From Nevskia sp. (GTDB taxonomy: Bacteria; Pseudomonadota; Gammaproteobacteria; Nevskiales; Nevskiaceae), in NCBI GenBank assembly GCA_031291075.1, contig JARLJS010000014.1, positions 1 through 52,063 of the forward strand: DNA of 52,063 nucleotides, given 5' to 3'. Of the stretch, positions 17,752 to 26,544 are shown one piece after another. The notes under the pieces are model-generated. The model made no database searches, was not told the origin of the DNA, and saw only the letters and a list, made by a program, of their open reading frames with translations. Numbering within the stretch: the stretch's first letter is position 1; every line of letters starts with the position of its first letter. The translations under genes were made by a program, and so were the position numbers.

Positions 17752-18642
17752 TCAGGCACGCAGATGCTTGTCGAAGAAGCTGATGGTGCGCTGCCAGGCC
17801 AGCTTCGCCGCGGCCTCGTCGTAACGCGGTGTGGTGTCGTTATTGAAGCCGTGCTGCACGCCCGGGTAGATATACGCCTGATAGTCCACCCCGGCGGCTT
17901 TCAGGGCCGCCTCGTACGCCGGCCAGCCCGAGGTGATGCGCTCGTCCAGCCCCGCGTAATGCAGCAGCAGCGGTGCCTTGATCTGCGCCGCTTCCTCGGC
18001 CGTGGGCTGCGCGCCGTAGAACGGTACAGCTGCCGCCAGATCGGGCACGCGGGTCGCCAGGAAATTGGCAATGCCGCCGCCGTAGCAGAAGCCCACCACG
18101 CCGACCTTGCCATTGCCTTCCGGCAGATTCTTCAGAGCAGCTTCGGCAGCAAGAAAATCCGCGTGGGTCTTGGTCTGGTACAGTTTGGCGAACAGGTCCC
18201 GCGCCTTGTCCTCGTCGCCGGGATAACCGCCCAGCGGGAACAGCGCATCCGGAGCGAAAGCGATGAAGTTGTCCAGGGCCAGACGCCGGGCAATATCCTC
18301 GATATGCGGATTGAGGCCGCGGTTCTCGTGCGCCACCAGCACCGTTGGCAGCCTGCCCTTGGCTTTCGCCGGCTGCACCAGGTAGCCGCGCAGCGTGCCA
18401 TAGCCCTGCGGCGAGGGATATTCCACAGTGCGCGCCTTGATGCGCGGATCATCGCCTGGAACCTGCTGCGCCTCGGCGAAGTTGGGACTCAATGCCAGCA
18501 ACAGGCCCTCGGCGGTGACGCCGGCAGCAGTGAACTTCGCGGCTCCCTGCAGGAAGCCGCGCCGCGATAGCTGCCCATGCACGTACTGGTCGAACAGCTT
18601 GAGCGCTTGCGGATGGAAGTCATTGGCGGTTTTGCGGGTCAT
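17752..18642 (-). CDS. Tat-exported dienelactone hydrolase family protein
   Basis: 296 residues. The N-terminus has a twin-arginine signal SRRGFLQGAA at 26-35 followed by a hydrophobic stretch to AEAQQ near 60. The alpha/beta hydrolase shows the dienelactone hydrolase triad: Cys186 in GFCYGGG, Asp233 in AGLDERI and His264 in GVQHGF, plus the conserved Glu106 of HENRG. This is the YghX-like branch of exported relatives; the true substrate is not known and need not be a dienelactone. It lies 51 bp downstream of the peroxiredoxin gene in the same operon. Confidence 0.92.
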   Translation of the reverse strand: MTRKTANDFHPQALKLFDQYVHGQLSRRGFLQGAAKFTAAGVTAEGLLLALSPNFAEAQQVPGDDPRIKARTVEYPSPQGYGTLRGYLVQPAKAKGRLPTVLVAHENRGLNPHIEDIARRLALDNFIAFAPDALFPLGGYPGDEDKARDLFAKLYQTKTHADFLAAEAALKNLPEGNGKVGVVGFCYGGGIANFLATRVPDLAAAVPFYGAQPTAEEAAQIKAPLLLHYAGLDERITSGWPAYEAALKAAGVDYQAYIYPGVQHGFNNDTTPRYDEAAAKLAWQRTISFFDKHLRA

Positions 18643-18693
18643 GGATACGCTCCTCGTCGAAATCTGTGTGTGCAGCGGCAGGCCGATCCGGTT

Positions 18694-19272
18694 TCAGGGC
18701 TTTTTCGTCAACTGCTGCACGGCCGCAAGGGACTGGTCGACATTGTCCGCGGGCGCCAGGCCGCCCAGGCTCGCCGCGATCCTGCCGTCGGGGGTGACGA
18801 TGAAGGTGGTGCGCTCGGCAAAGCCGTGATCGATTTCGACGCCCCGCGTATCCTTCTTGCCCGGCGCCGCATCCCGCACCGTCAGATCGAAGGACTTGGC
18901 GATAGTGCCGCCCGCATCGGAGGCGACCGGGATCTTGCCCGCGCAATACTGCGGATCGGCGGAGAAGTCGTTGAGCCTGGCGATGCTGTCGAGGGACACG
19001 CCGATGATGCTGGCGCCGGCGGCGGCGAACTTGTCGTAGTTCACGGCAAAGGTGTGCGCCTGGATATTGCACCCGCCGGTGAAGGCCGAGGGATAGAAAT
19101 AAACCACCACCGGGCCTTTCTGCAGCGCCTGCTTCAGGGAGAAGGTAAAAGTCTTGCCGGCCAGCGAAGCCGGCGCAGTGAAGTCGGGCGCGCTATCGCC
19201 CTGCTTGAGGGCAGCGGCGGCGGGTAGCGCGATGGCGCCTGACAACAGACCGGCCAGCAGAAAGCGTTTCAT
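18694..19272 (-). CDS. Exported peroxiredoxin (AhpC/TSA, PrxQ-like)
   Basis: 192 residues from the ATG at 19272, preceded by AGGAG. Signal peptide about 1-20 (RFLLAGLLSGAIALPAAA). A thioredoxin-fold peroxiredoxin follows: GDSAPDF at 25-31 and the active-site strand VVVYFYPSAFTGGC with peroxidatic Cys68. Cys110 in DPQYCAGKIP is a possible resolving cysteine. The protein would reduce peroxides in the periplasm. It sits between a cytochrome and a hydrolase gene, consistent with protecting an oxidative pathway, though that link is inference. Confidence 0.9.
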   Translation of the reverse strand: MKRFLLAGLLSGAIALPAAAALKQGDSAPDFTAPASLAGKTFTFSLKQALQKGPVVVYFYPSAFTGGCNIQAHTFAVNYDKFAAAGASIIGVSLDSIARLNDFSADPQYCAGKIPVASDAGGTIAKSFDLTVRDAAPGKKDTRGVEIDHGFAERTTFIVTPDGRIAASLGGLAPADNVDQSLAAVQQLTKKP

Positions 19273-19318
19273 GTCGTACTCCTGAATTTGCAATGCCCGG
19301 AGTTGAGTGCCGGGGGCT

Positions 19319-19723
19319 TTATTTGGTGAGGGGCTTGTACAGATCGTGGCAGGTACGGCAGTTCTTCGCAGTGTCCCGGGCCGCGGCGGCAGCCGTATCG
19401 AAGTCGTTCTTGCCCAGGGCCGCGACTACAGCGGCCAGCGAAGCCTCGCCCTGCTGGGCAATCTTCACCGCATCATCGGTGCCGCCCTTCTTGGCGAAGT
19501 AGGCTTCGGTCTCCTTCAGCACATTCTGGATCACCTGCGTGTCCGCCAGAGCGGCTTCCGCATTCCTGGCGCCAAGCACCGGACCCAGATCCTTGTTGGC
19601 GTCATCCATGTCGCGCATGCTGTCGTCGTCGAAATCGTTCAGATCGAGATCCGCGTGCACCAGGCCGCCCGACAGTGCCGCAAGAACTCCGGCCAGCAGC
19701 AACCACTTACGCATCTTCAGCAT
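19319..19723 (-). CDS. Small periplasmic cytochrome c with C-terminal haem site
   Basis: 134 residues. Signal peptide about 1-24. The mature part is helical and acidic, and the only haem motif CRTCH is at 122-126, close to the C-terminus, as in cytochrome c' and related four-helix cytochromes c. The FDTAAAAARDTAKNCRTCHD helix fits that fold. Its start is 25 bp after the stop of the MBL-fold gene and its end 46 bp before the peroxiredoxin gene. Such cytochromes may bind gases or carry electrons; the role here is unknown. Confidence 0.85.
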   Translation of the reverse strand: MLKMRKWLLLAGVLAALSGGLVHADLDLNDFDDDSMRDMDDANKDLGPVLGARNAEAALADTQVIQNVLKETEAYFAKKGGTDDAVKIAQQGEASLAAVVAALGKNDFDTAAAAARDTAKNCRTCHDLYKPLTK

Positions 19724-19748
19724 TGTGATGATTCCCTTCAGGCGGCGC

Positions 19749-20723
19749 TTACTGCCTCGCCTTGATATCGGCAGCCGCCAGCTTGCCCGCTGTTGGATCG
19801 TCCGCCGTTAAATCGGTGTACACCCATTTGACGAAGCGTTCGGCGCCCTGTGCGCCCTGCGGCACGCCGGCATCGAACTCGGCCGTGGGCTTTGCGGCAA
19901 TGACCTCGTCCAGCGTCTTGCCCTGCGCAAGCAGGGCAGCCACCTTGTCGCGAACGGCGAGCAGCAAATCCCGGTGCGCGATGACCGCCGCCCGGTCGGT
20001 GACGGGGCCATGACCCGGAATGATCCTGGTATTGGGGCCGGCGCGGCCAATCACCGCACCGAGCGCGTCGAGCAGGCCTTTCAGGCTGCCGCCATTGTTG
20101 AGATCCGCATAGGGATAGCCAACCCCACGGTAGATGTCACCCGTGGCCAGCGCATCGTGCCCGACGAACTGCACCAGCGTATCGCCATCGGTGTGCGCAT
20201 TCCTGAGCGGAATCAGGCGTACTTCCTCGCCGTCGAGGTGGATGGTCACCGGCCCGTCATAGGTCACCACCGGCAGCGCGGCAGCCGCCGCGGGTATGCC
20301 GGGCGCGCCGCTGGCGAGCGGGCCTGGATGCGCCAGCCGCACGCGCAGCTGGTCACGCGCAAAAATGGTGGCGCCGAGCCTGGCGAAGTTCTCGTTGCCG
20401 CCGGTATGGTCGCCATGCACATGGGTGTCGATCAGAAAGCGGATCGGGTCGGCGGCATCGACCGCCTTGATCGCCACGACCAGCCTGTCGGTCAAAGGAG
20501 CGAATTGCGAATCGACCAGCAGGATGCCGTCGGGACCGGTCAGCACACTGACGGTGCCGCCCTGGCCATCCAGCGTGTAGAAGTTGTCGGCCAGCTTGTG
20601 GGTCTTGATCTCGACCTTGCTGAAATCCGGCGGCTGTTGCTGGGCATGGGCGGCTACAGCCACGGCCATGGCGCCGCCGGCGGCCACGGTGCGCAGCAAG
20701 AATCGAACAGGATGGGCATTCAC
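19749..20723 (-). CDS. Exported MBL-fold metallo-hydrolase
   Basis: 324 residues from a GTG at 20723, chosen because GGAG lies 8 bp upstream; an ATG at 20753 adds ten residues but has no ribosome site. The signal peptide runs to AVAVAAHAQ (about 33). Zinc ligands are visible: THVHGDHTGG (HxHxDH), RNAHTDGDTLV, TGDIYR and IPGHGPVTD, the complete metallo-beta-lactamase-fold set. Exported members of this kind include beta-lactamase-like and quinoprotein-relay hydrolases; the substrate is not known. It is first in a five-gene operon of redox proteins and is separated from the DUF1501 gene by a strong terminator. Confidence 0.88.
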   Translation of the reverse strand: MNAHPVRFLLRTVAAGGAMAVAVAAHAQQQPPDFSKVEIKTHKLADNFYTLDGQGGTVSVLTGPDGILLVDSQFAPLTDRLVVAIKAVDAADPIRFLIDTHVHGDHTGGNENFARLGATIFARDQLRVRLAHPGPLASGAPGIPAAAAALPVVTYDGPVTIHLDGEEVRLIPLRNAHTDGDTLVQFVGHDALATGDIYRGVGYPYADLNNGGSLKGLLDALGAVIGRAGPNTRIIPGHGPVTDRAAVIAHRDLLLAVRDKVAALLAQGKTLDEVIAAKPTAEFDAGVPQGAQGAERFVKWVYTDLTADDPTAGKLAAADIKARQ

Positions 20724-20813
20724 AGCGTTTACTCCGGAAGATGCATTGCTCATCGGACGCCCGGACACCGCGCGCGATTGGGCGCTCGACGGCGAGGAAC
20801 ATCCGCGATGGCG

Positions 20814-20843
20814 AAAAAAGCCCGGGAGGCGGACCTCCCGGGC
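20814..20843 (-). terminator. Intrinsic terminator after the DUF1501 gene
   Basis: On the minus strand a perfect 10-bp stem (GCCCGGGAGG with CCTCCCGGGC, 4-base loop) is followed by six T. It lies 36 bp past the DUF1501 stop and cleanly separates the DUF1549/DUF1501 operon from the MBL operon. Confidence 0.88.
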
Positions 20844-20878
20844 GCGATTGTCCGCTCGGCGGACGCGAACCGGTGCGC

Positions 20879-22321
20879 CTAGGCGATCAGCTCCTTCACC
20901 ACCTCGCCGTAGACCACCGTGGGACGCTCGGAACGCCCGTTGTTCAGATAAGTGACCTTCAGGTGATCCAGGCCCATCAGGTTGAGCACGGTGGCTTGCA
21001 GGTCGTAGGTATCGACCGACTTGCCCACCGACTTCAAGCCGATCTCGTCGGTCTGGCCGAAGGTGTAGCCGGACTTGGAACCGCCGCCCGCCAGCCACTG
21101 CGTGTAGCCCCAGGGATTGTGGTCGCGGCCGTTGCCGCTCTCGCCGTATGAAGTGCGGCCGAATTCCGAAGTCCACACCACCAGGGTCGAATCGAGCAGG
21201 CCGCGCGACTGCAGGTCGGCGAGCAGGCCGGCGATCGGCTTGTCCACCATGCGCGCATTGGCGGTATGGTTTTTCTCCAGCTCCTTGTGCGCATCCCAGG
21301 AGATCTCCTCGCCATCCACATCCACCGGCCCGGTGATGACCTGGACGAAACGCACACCGCGCTCGACCAGGCGGCGGGCCTTGAGCAGGTTGGTGCCGTA
21401 GTCCTTGACGTTGGGGTCCTGATCGTTCACGCCGTAAAGCGCCTTGGTGGCATCGGATTCCTTGCTCAGATCCACCGCCTCCGGCGCGGACGACTCCATG
21501 CGGTAGGCCAGCTCGTAGGAATTGAGGCGCGCCTGCAGCTCGGTGTCCTGGGGATAACGCGATCCCTTGTGTGCGTTCAGGCGCTTCAACAGATCGAGGT
21601 TGTCGCGCTGCTGCAACGCCGAGTCCAGCTCCGGGCGCTCCAGGTTGAGAATCGGCGAAGAGCCGGGCCGGAACGGCGTGCCCTGATACACCGCCGGCAA
21701 GAAGCCGGAACTCCAGTTCACCGCGCCGGCGCTCGGCTCCTTAGTGCCGCCGTAGAGCACGACATACGCCGGCAGATCCGGGTTGGACGCTCCCAGCGCG
21801 TACACCACCCAGGCACCGAGCGTCGGCCGCCCGGGATTGAGGTCGCCGGTGTTCAGCTTGAGAATCGAAATATCGTGGGTGGCGCCGATGGTGGTGCTGG
21901 ACTTGATGAAGGCCAGCTTGTCGGCATGCTGCGACAGGTTCGGCAGAAGGTCGGAGAACCAGGCCCCGCTGTCGCCGTACTGCTTCCAGCTGCGCTTCGA
22001 GGCGAACAGCTTGCCGACGCCGCCCTGCGTACTGGTCTTGATGCCCTTGAGGAAGGATTCCGGCACTTCCTGGCCGGCCAGCTTGACCAGATCGGGCTTG
22101 TAGTCGTACAGGTCGAGCGTGCTGGGGGCTCCGTTCTGATGCAGCCAGATGACCGACTTGGCCTTGGCCGGAAAGTGCGGCTGCTTCGGCGCCAGCGGAT
22201 CGAGCAGGTCCGCCGCGCGCGCCACCGACAATCCTCCCGGCAGCAGGCCGCTAAGTGCCAGTCCGCCCAGGCCGAGCCCCGCATTGACCAGGAGGTCGCG
22301 CCGCGATGTCTTGAAATTCAT
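20879..22321 (-). CDS. Tat-exported DUF1501 protein
   Basis: 480 residues. The N-terminus has a twin-arginine signal TSRRDLLVNAGLGLGGLALSG. The domain is DUF1501, an alkaline-phosphatase/sulfatase-like fold: SVIWLHQNGAPSTLDLYDYKP near 55-75 corresponds to the family's hxxxGGxSxxDxxDxKP region, TSEFGRTSYGESGNGRDHNPWG near 395-415 contains the conserved metal-binding Asp-His, and GQTDEIG follows. Biochemical function is unknown. It is 33 bp downstream of the DUF1549/DUF1553 gene, the same pairing found in very large numbers in planctomycetes, where both are thought to work together outside the cytoplasm. Confidence 0.93.
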   Translation of the reverse strand: MNFKTSRRDLLVNAGLGLGGLALSGLLPGGLSVARAADLLDPLAPKQPHFPAKAKSVIWLHQNGAPSTLDLYDYKPDLVKLAGQEVPESFLKGIKTSTQGGVGKLFASKRSWKQYGDSGAWFSDLLPNLSQHADKLAFIKSSTTIGATHDISILKLNTGDLNPGRPTLGAWVVYALGASNPDLPAYVVLYGGTKEPSAGAVNWSSGFLPAVYQGTPFRPGSSPILNLERPELDSALQQRDNLDLLKRLNAHKGSRYPQDTELQARLNSYELAYRMESSAPEAVDLSKESDATKALYGVNDQDPNVKDYGTNLLKARRLVERGVRFVQVITGPVDVDGEEISWDAHKELEKNHTANARMVDKPIAGLLADLQSRGLLDSTLVVWTSEFGRTSYGESGNGRDHNPWGYTQWLAGGGSKSGYTFGQTDEIGLKSVGKSVDTYDLQATVLNLMGLDHLKVTYLNNGRSERPTVVYGEVVKELIA

Positions 22322-22354
22322 GATCTGTTTCCTTCCGATAGATGAATGGGAGCT

Positions 22355-24847
22355 TTAGAACTTGTAGCTGAATTCGTTTGAATTCACGACGGTGTGCACC
22401 AGATCGACGAAGGCGGCTTCGCGTATCGGATTCGGTGTTTCTGCACTTTTGAGACCGACCGGCAAGGCGATCGCCAGCTTGCCGTCGGTGGCCTTGTTCT
22501 CGATGACCTTCTCGTGGCTGGCCAGGAATGCCTTGAACGTGGCCTTTTCGAACTTGTCGGGATTGCGCGCAAACAGGATCTGGTAGAGCCGGTCGAGCTG
22601 CGCGGTCTGGCTGTCGCCCGCCTCGCGGATCACCCTGCCCGCCAGCGCCTGCGACCATTGGAACACCAGATCGCTGTTGTACAGGGTCAACGCCTGCAGC
22701 GGTGTGGTGGTGACGTCGCGCTTGCTGTGCACCTGCTGCGCCGAGGCCATGTCGAAGGTGTCCAGCATCGGATAGGCGACGCTTCGCCGGGTGAAGATGT
22801 ACAGGCTGCGCCGGTTCCAGTCGTCCTCATCCTTGGACACGGTCCACAGCTTGCCGGCGTTCAGGCCCTTCGGCACCGGCGGGAACACGCTCGGGCCGCC
22901 CACCGTGTCGTTGAGCTTGCCGGAGGCCAGCAACAGCGAGTCGCGGATCTCCTCGGCATCCAGGCGGCGGCGCGGAAACACGGCCAGCAGCTTGTTTTCC
23001 GGATCCGCCTTGAAGACGTCGTCGCGGTATTCCGAGGACTGCCGGTAAACGCTGGAAAGGAGGATCTCGCGCTGCAGCTTCTTGACGTCCCATCCTTCCT
23101 TGACGAAGTTGTCCGCCAGGTAATCCAGCAATTCCGGATTGACCGGCTTGTCGCCGGCCCTGCCGAAATCGCTGACCGACTTGACGATGCCGGTGCCGAA
23201 GTACTGACTCCACACACGATTGACATAGACCCGCGCGGTCAGCGGATTCTGCGGGCTGGCAATCCAGTTGGCCAGGGCGGTGCGGCGCCCGGATGAGAAC
23301 TGGTGGCCCAGCACCGTCACCGCGGGCACGATGACCGGCTTCTCGCCATTGGCGATGGCTGCCGGGAACGCCGGCTGCACTTCCTCCAGTGGACGGTCCT
23401 GGCTGCCGCCGAACAGCTTGAAGGTGGGCGGCGCATCGGCATGCCCAAGCTCGGTCATCGCGGTGATCTTGTCCGAACCCCGCTCCGGCTTGAGCTTGTC
23501 GAACTGCTTCAGCTCCTCGGTCAGTTTCTTGTACTTCTCATACCGTTCCCCATTCTCGGGGGTGTAATTCGGGTCGTCCTTGTTCTCGCCGGTATACGCA
23601 AGGTAGCTGACATAGTCGGCTTCGGTGGTGACATTGGCGAGGCGATGATTGATCCAGCGGTCCTGCGCCGTCCATTCGCTTTCCGGCTTGAAGATCGCTG
23701 CACGGCTGTCGGTCAGGTAGCGCTCCTTGTGATACTTGAGCGCCGCATCGCGGATCGGATCGAGAATTTCCTTCTGCTGCGCCCGGATGTCCTTGGTCGC
23801 TTCCTTCCACTTGGCATCGGCTGCCTCATAGGCCAGTTCCTGCGCCCCGAGTTCGGCGCGGATATCGTTCACTTCGCTGGTATTGGCGAAGAATGCCTGG
23901 AACTGGAAGTACTCCTTCTCCGAGATCCTGTCGAACTTGTGGTCGTGGCACCTGGCGCAACCGACCGTCTGCGCCAGGAACACCTGGCCCACGGTATCGG
24001 TCATGTCGGTGGTGATCTGATACTTCCTCTGCACCAGATCGCGGGAATTGTAGTTATCGGGGTATCCGGCGAGAAAGCCGGTCGCGATCAGGGCTTGCTT
24101 GTCGTTCGGAGCCAGCTCGTCTCCGGCCAACTGCTCCTTGACGAACTGGTCATAGGGCTTGTCGCGGTTGAACGAGTCGATCACGTAGTCGCGGTAGCGC
24201 CACATATTGGGACGCGTGACGTCGTTCTGGAAGCCGGAGCTGTCGGCATAGCGCGCCAGGTCGAGCCAGCGCCGGGCCTGACGCTCGCCATAGTGGGGAG
24301 AAGCGAGCAGGCCATCCACCAGCTTTTCATACGCATCCGGCGAGCGGTCGCCGACGAAGGCCTTGACCTGCTCCGGCGTGGGAATGACGCCCCACACATC
24401 GAGCGTGGCGCGGCGCACGAAGGCGGCGCGGTCGGCATCGACCGAGGGCTTGAGCCCCTTGGCTTCCAGCTTGGCCAGCACGAAGGCGTCGATCGGCGTG
24501 CGCACCCACTTCTTCTGGTGAACCGCGGGCACATCCGGGCGCTTCACCGGCTGATAGGACCAGAGCTGCGATCTCGCAGGAGGCGCCTTGGCCGCAGCGG
24601 CATCCGGCTTGCTGTCCGTCGCCGCGACCGTTACCGGCGCCGCGGCAGTGGAGGTGGCTGCGGTGGTAGTGGTGTCGGATCTTGCATCGGTCGCCGCGAC
24701 TGCCGGCGCTACCGAAGCGGCACCCGGCTTCGCATCCGTTGCCGCATCCACAACCGCGCCGCCGCCCGGCTTGTCGTCGGCCTCGACCGCCGCAGCCGCT
24801 GCCGTCAGCCCAATCAAGAACGCGAGTACTGCCTGCTTCGTCTTCAT
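22355..24847 (-). CDS. DUF1549/DUF1553 planctomycete-type cytochrome protein (PSCyt2-PSD1)
   Basis: 830 residues. Signal peptide ~1-22, then a low-complexity Ala/Thr/Asp linker to about 95. DUF1549 (PSCyt2) spans roughly 112-320: TPIDAFVLAKLEAKGLKPS, RRATLDVWGVIPTPEQV, ARRWLDLARYADSSG and a haem-type CARCH at 297-301 followed by DHKFD. DUF1553 (PSD1) fills the C-terminus from about 500: NPLTARVYVNRVWSQYFG, LQREILLSSVYRQSS, RRRLDAEEIRDSLL and TTPLQALTLYNSDLV. Planctomycete proteins often carry an extra N-terminal cytochrome domain (PSCyt1); here only the linker is present. It forms an operon with the DUF1501 gene. Function is unknown; a secreted haem enzyme acting on a complex substrate is one idea. 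Confidence 0.93.
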   Translation of the reverse strand: MKTKQAVLAFLIGLTAAAAAVEADDKPGGGAVVDAATDAKPGAASVAPAVAATDARSDTTTTAATSTAAAPVTVAATDSKPDAAAAKAPPARSQLWSYQPVKRPDVPAVHQKKWVRTPIDAFVLAKLEAKGLKPSVDADRAAFVRRATLDVWGVIPTPEQVKAFVGDRSPDAYEKLVDGLLASPHYGERQARRWLDLARYADSSGFQNDVTRPNMWRYRDYVIDSFNRDKPYDQFVKEQLAGDELAPNDKQALIATGFLAGYPDNYNSRDLVQRKYQITTDMTDTVGQVFLAQTVGCARCHDHKFDRISEKEYFQFQAFFANTSEVNDIRAELGAQELAYEAADAKWKEATKDIRAQQKEILDPIRDAALKYHKERYLTDSRAAIFKPESEWTAQDRWINHRLANVTTEADYVSYLAYTGENKDDPNYTPENGERYEKYKKLTEELKQFDKLKPERGSDKITAMTELGHADAPPTFKLFGGSQDRPLEEVQPAFPAAIANGEKPVIVPAVTVLGHQFSSGRRTALANWIASPQNPLTARVYVNRVWSQYFGTGIVKSVSDFGRAGDKPVNPELLDYLADNFVKEGWDVKKLQREILLSSVYRQSSEYRDDVFKADPENKLLAVFPRRRLDAEEIRDSLLLASGKLNDTVGGPSVFPPVPKGLNAGKLWTVSKDEDDWNRRSLYIFTRRSVAYPMLDTFDMASAQQVHSKRDVTTTPLQALTLYNSDLVFQWSQALAGRVIREAGDSQTAQLDRLYQILFARNPDKFEKATFKAFLASHEKVIENKATDGKLAIALPVGLKSAETPNPIREAAFVDLVHTVVNSNEFSYKF

Positions 24848-25262
24848 TCACCTATTCCCGAAAATAAGAGCCCGCAAAAAAATACGAACACCCAGCGGCA
24901 TCGCCGATGCCTTCCTCACACACGAGAACAGCATCCGTACTGAAACCCGCGAGTACCGCTCTGCGATGGCTACATTGCAACGAGCAAGCCAACCTGAAGC
25001 AGTCGCGGCGACGATGCGAAAAACACCGGCTTCCGCAACGTAAGCGCATGTTTAAAGGAGAATAATTTCATCGACGCCGGCGTGTTGGATGAAGACGCTT
25101 GAGTGCAAGAAAGCGCTGTTGCGCGGAGGTGATGTTGGTATCCCAGCAGTCGCGTCAACAAGCTGCTGCGGAAGCGGCAGCAGGTTTGCGTGCCGGCGCC
25201 CGGCTTGATGCCGACACGAGCTGCGCCGGCGCGGTGCCGCAGCGCCTGCGCAGCTCGCGCGT
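24848..25262. other. Intergenic stretch upstream of the DUF1549/DUF1553 gene
   Basis: About 415 bp between the cytochrome b561 stop and the start of the DUF1549 gene. No coding frame here looks real. It should contain the promoter of the DUF1549-DUF1501 operon, and AATAATTTC at 25062-25070 is an A/T-rich patch, but I cannot assign -35/-10 boxes. GC-rich imperfect hairpins occur near 25200-25260 past the cytochrome stop. Confidence 0.45.
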
Positions 25263-26027
25263 TCAGAATGATGCCGGTGCCGCAAGCGGCGCCGTGTTCA
25301 CGATCCAGGCTAGCGCCGCAGCGATCGCAATGACCAGCACTACGGCCAGCCACAGGCGCGACGAATGGATCGCCTCGGCGGCGGGTACGCTGTGCGCAGG
25401 CTTGCGCCCGGTCAGCATCGCCCGCACCAGCCGTTCCTTTTTGACGACGAGATGCGCCAGTACCGCCAGCACATGAATCACCACGGCCGCGAAAATCCAG
25501 TCGAACAGCAGGCGATGCAGGGAGGTCAGCCACAGGCTGCGTTCATTGCTGACGTATCCATAAAGCGGACCGACGTCGACGATCTCGTCGTTGCCGAACA
25601 ACCCGGTCAGCGCCTGCGCCAGCAGGGCCAGCAGCAGCGCCAGCACCATCACCGCGCCCAGGGGGTTGTGGCCGGGGTAGCGCTGCTCGCCACCACGCGC
25701 CAGGCCAAGCAGATAACGCGCCATGGCCCCCGGCCCGCGCACGAAATTGCGAAAGCGCGCGTGCCGCGTGCCGACGATGCCCCACAGGATGCGGAACGAC
25801 ACCAGCACGATCACGCTGTAACCGCACCAGACGTGGTACTTGAAATAGGCAATCCCCAGCTTGTTCGTCACATAGCTGGCGATGAACGCAGTCACCAGGG
25901 CCCAGTGGAACAGCCGCACCGGCAGGTCCCAAACCTGCCGGTGCTCTGACGCGGTGGGCGGCGCAGCAGCGGCATCCAGCGTCCGCCCGGAATGGCTGAC
26001 CGGTCCGCTGGAAGGCAGCGCCGACAC
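25263..26027 (-). CDS. Cytochrome b561-type membrane protein
   Basis: 254 residues with about five membrane helices. Candidate haem-binding histidines: LFHWALVTAF near 40, YHVWCGYSVI near 65, SLHRLLFDWIF near 168 and VIHVLAVLAHLV near 183. This is the layout of the diheme cytochrome b561 / Ni-Fe hydrogenase b-type subunit family, which passes electrons between quinone and periplasmic cytochromes c. It starts one base after the stop of the cytochrome c' gene, so the two are coupled; a cytochrome b561 next to a cytochrome c' is a known gene pair. The first 28 residues are extra and without clear structure. Confidence 0.9.
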   Translation of the reverse strand: MSALPSSGPVSHSGRTLDAAAAPPTASEHRQVWDLPVRLFHWALVTAFIASYVTNKLGIAYFKYHVWCGYSVIVLVSFRILWGIVGTRHARFRNFVRGPGAMARYLLGLARGGEQRYPGHNPLGAVMVLALLLALLAQALTGLFGNDEIVDVGPLYGYVSNERSLWLTSLHRLLFDWIFAAVVIHVLAVLAHLVVKKERLVRAMLTGRKPAHSVPAAEAIHSSRLWLAVVLVIAIAAALAWIVNTAPLAAPASF

Positions 26028-26028
26028 C

Positions 26029-26544
26029 TTATTTCACCCTATAGTTTTCGTGGCAGCCCTTGCAGTCCTGGCCGACCGCTACAGCAGCGGCCTTGAATGC
26101 ATCGGAACCGCTCTTTTCCCTGGCAACCACCTGCACCAGCGCGGCGCTGTGATCCTGGAAATCCTTCACTCTCTTGTCGAAGTCGGCGCGGTTGCTCCAC
26201 ACCTCCGGCTTGGCCTTGGTGTCGCCAGTGCTGGAATTGTCGGGGAATGCGTCGTTCAACAAGCCGGCGAGAAACGCCACCCGGCTCGCGCTGGTCGGCA
26301 CGTCGACCGCCTCATAGGTGGCGCGCCCCTGCAGCACATCCCCCACCGGCTTGAAGTTGCTGCCGATCAGGGTGAAGATCGCCTTGCGCACGTTGATCGC
26401 TTGCGTTCCGGGTGAAGGCGCGCCAGCTGCGGGTGCTGCGGGCGGCGCCTGTTGTGCCGCTGCCGACAGGGCGAATGTTGCAGCCAGAATCAAAGCGGAA
26501 CTGGCGACGGCGATGGAGCGGGTGGTGGTCAATTTGCGGCTCAT
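26029..26544 (-). CDS. Cytochrome c'
   Basis: 171 residues from the ATG at 26544. Signal peptide to about 31 (ILAATFALSAAAQ), then a Pro/Ala linker. Four-helix features follow: RKAIFTLIGSNFKPVGDVLQG as helix A, SRVAFLAGLLNDAFP as helix B, FQDHSAALVQVV as helix C, and the haem motif CKGCH at 161-165 followed by ENYRVK. Cytochromes c' bind NO or CO and may protect against NO or carry electrons. It is directly coupled to the cytochrome b561 gene. Confidence 0.92.
   Translation of the reverse strand: MSRKLTTTRSIAVASSALILAATFALSAAAQQAPPAAPAAGAPSPGTQAINVRKAIFTLIGSNFKPVGDVLQGRATYEAVDVPTSASRVAFLAGLLNDAFPDNSSTGDTKAKPEVWSNRADFDKRVKDFQDHSAALVQVVAREKSGSDAFKAAAVAVGQDCKGCHENYRVK

Noticed and set aside
24970-25533. 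187-codon minus-strand frame overlapping the cytochrome b561 gene
   Set aside because: It is the other frame of the real membrane protein; the b561 frame has the expected helices and histidines.
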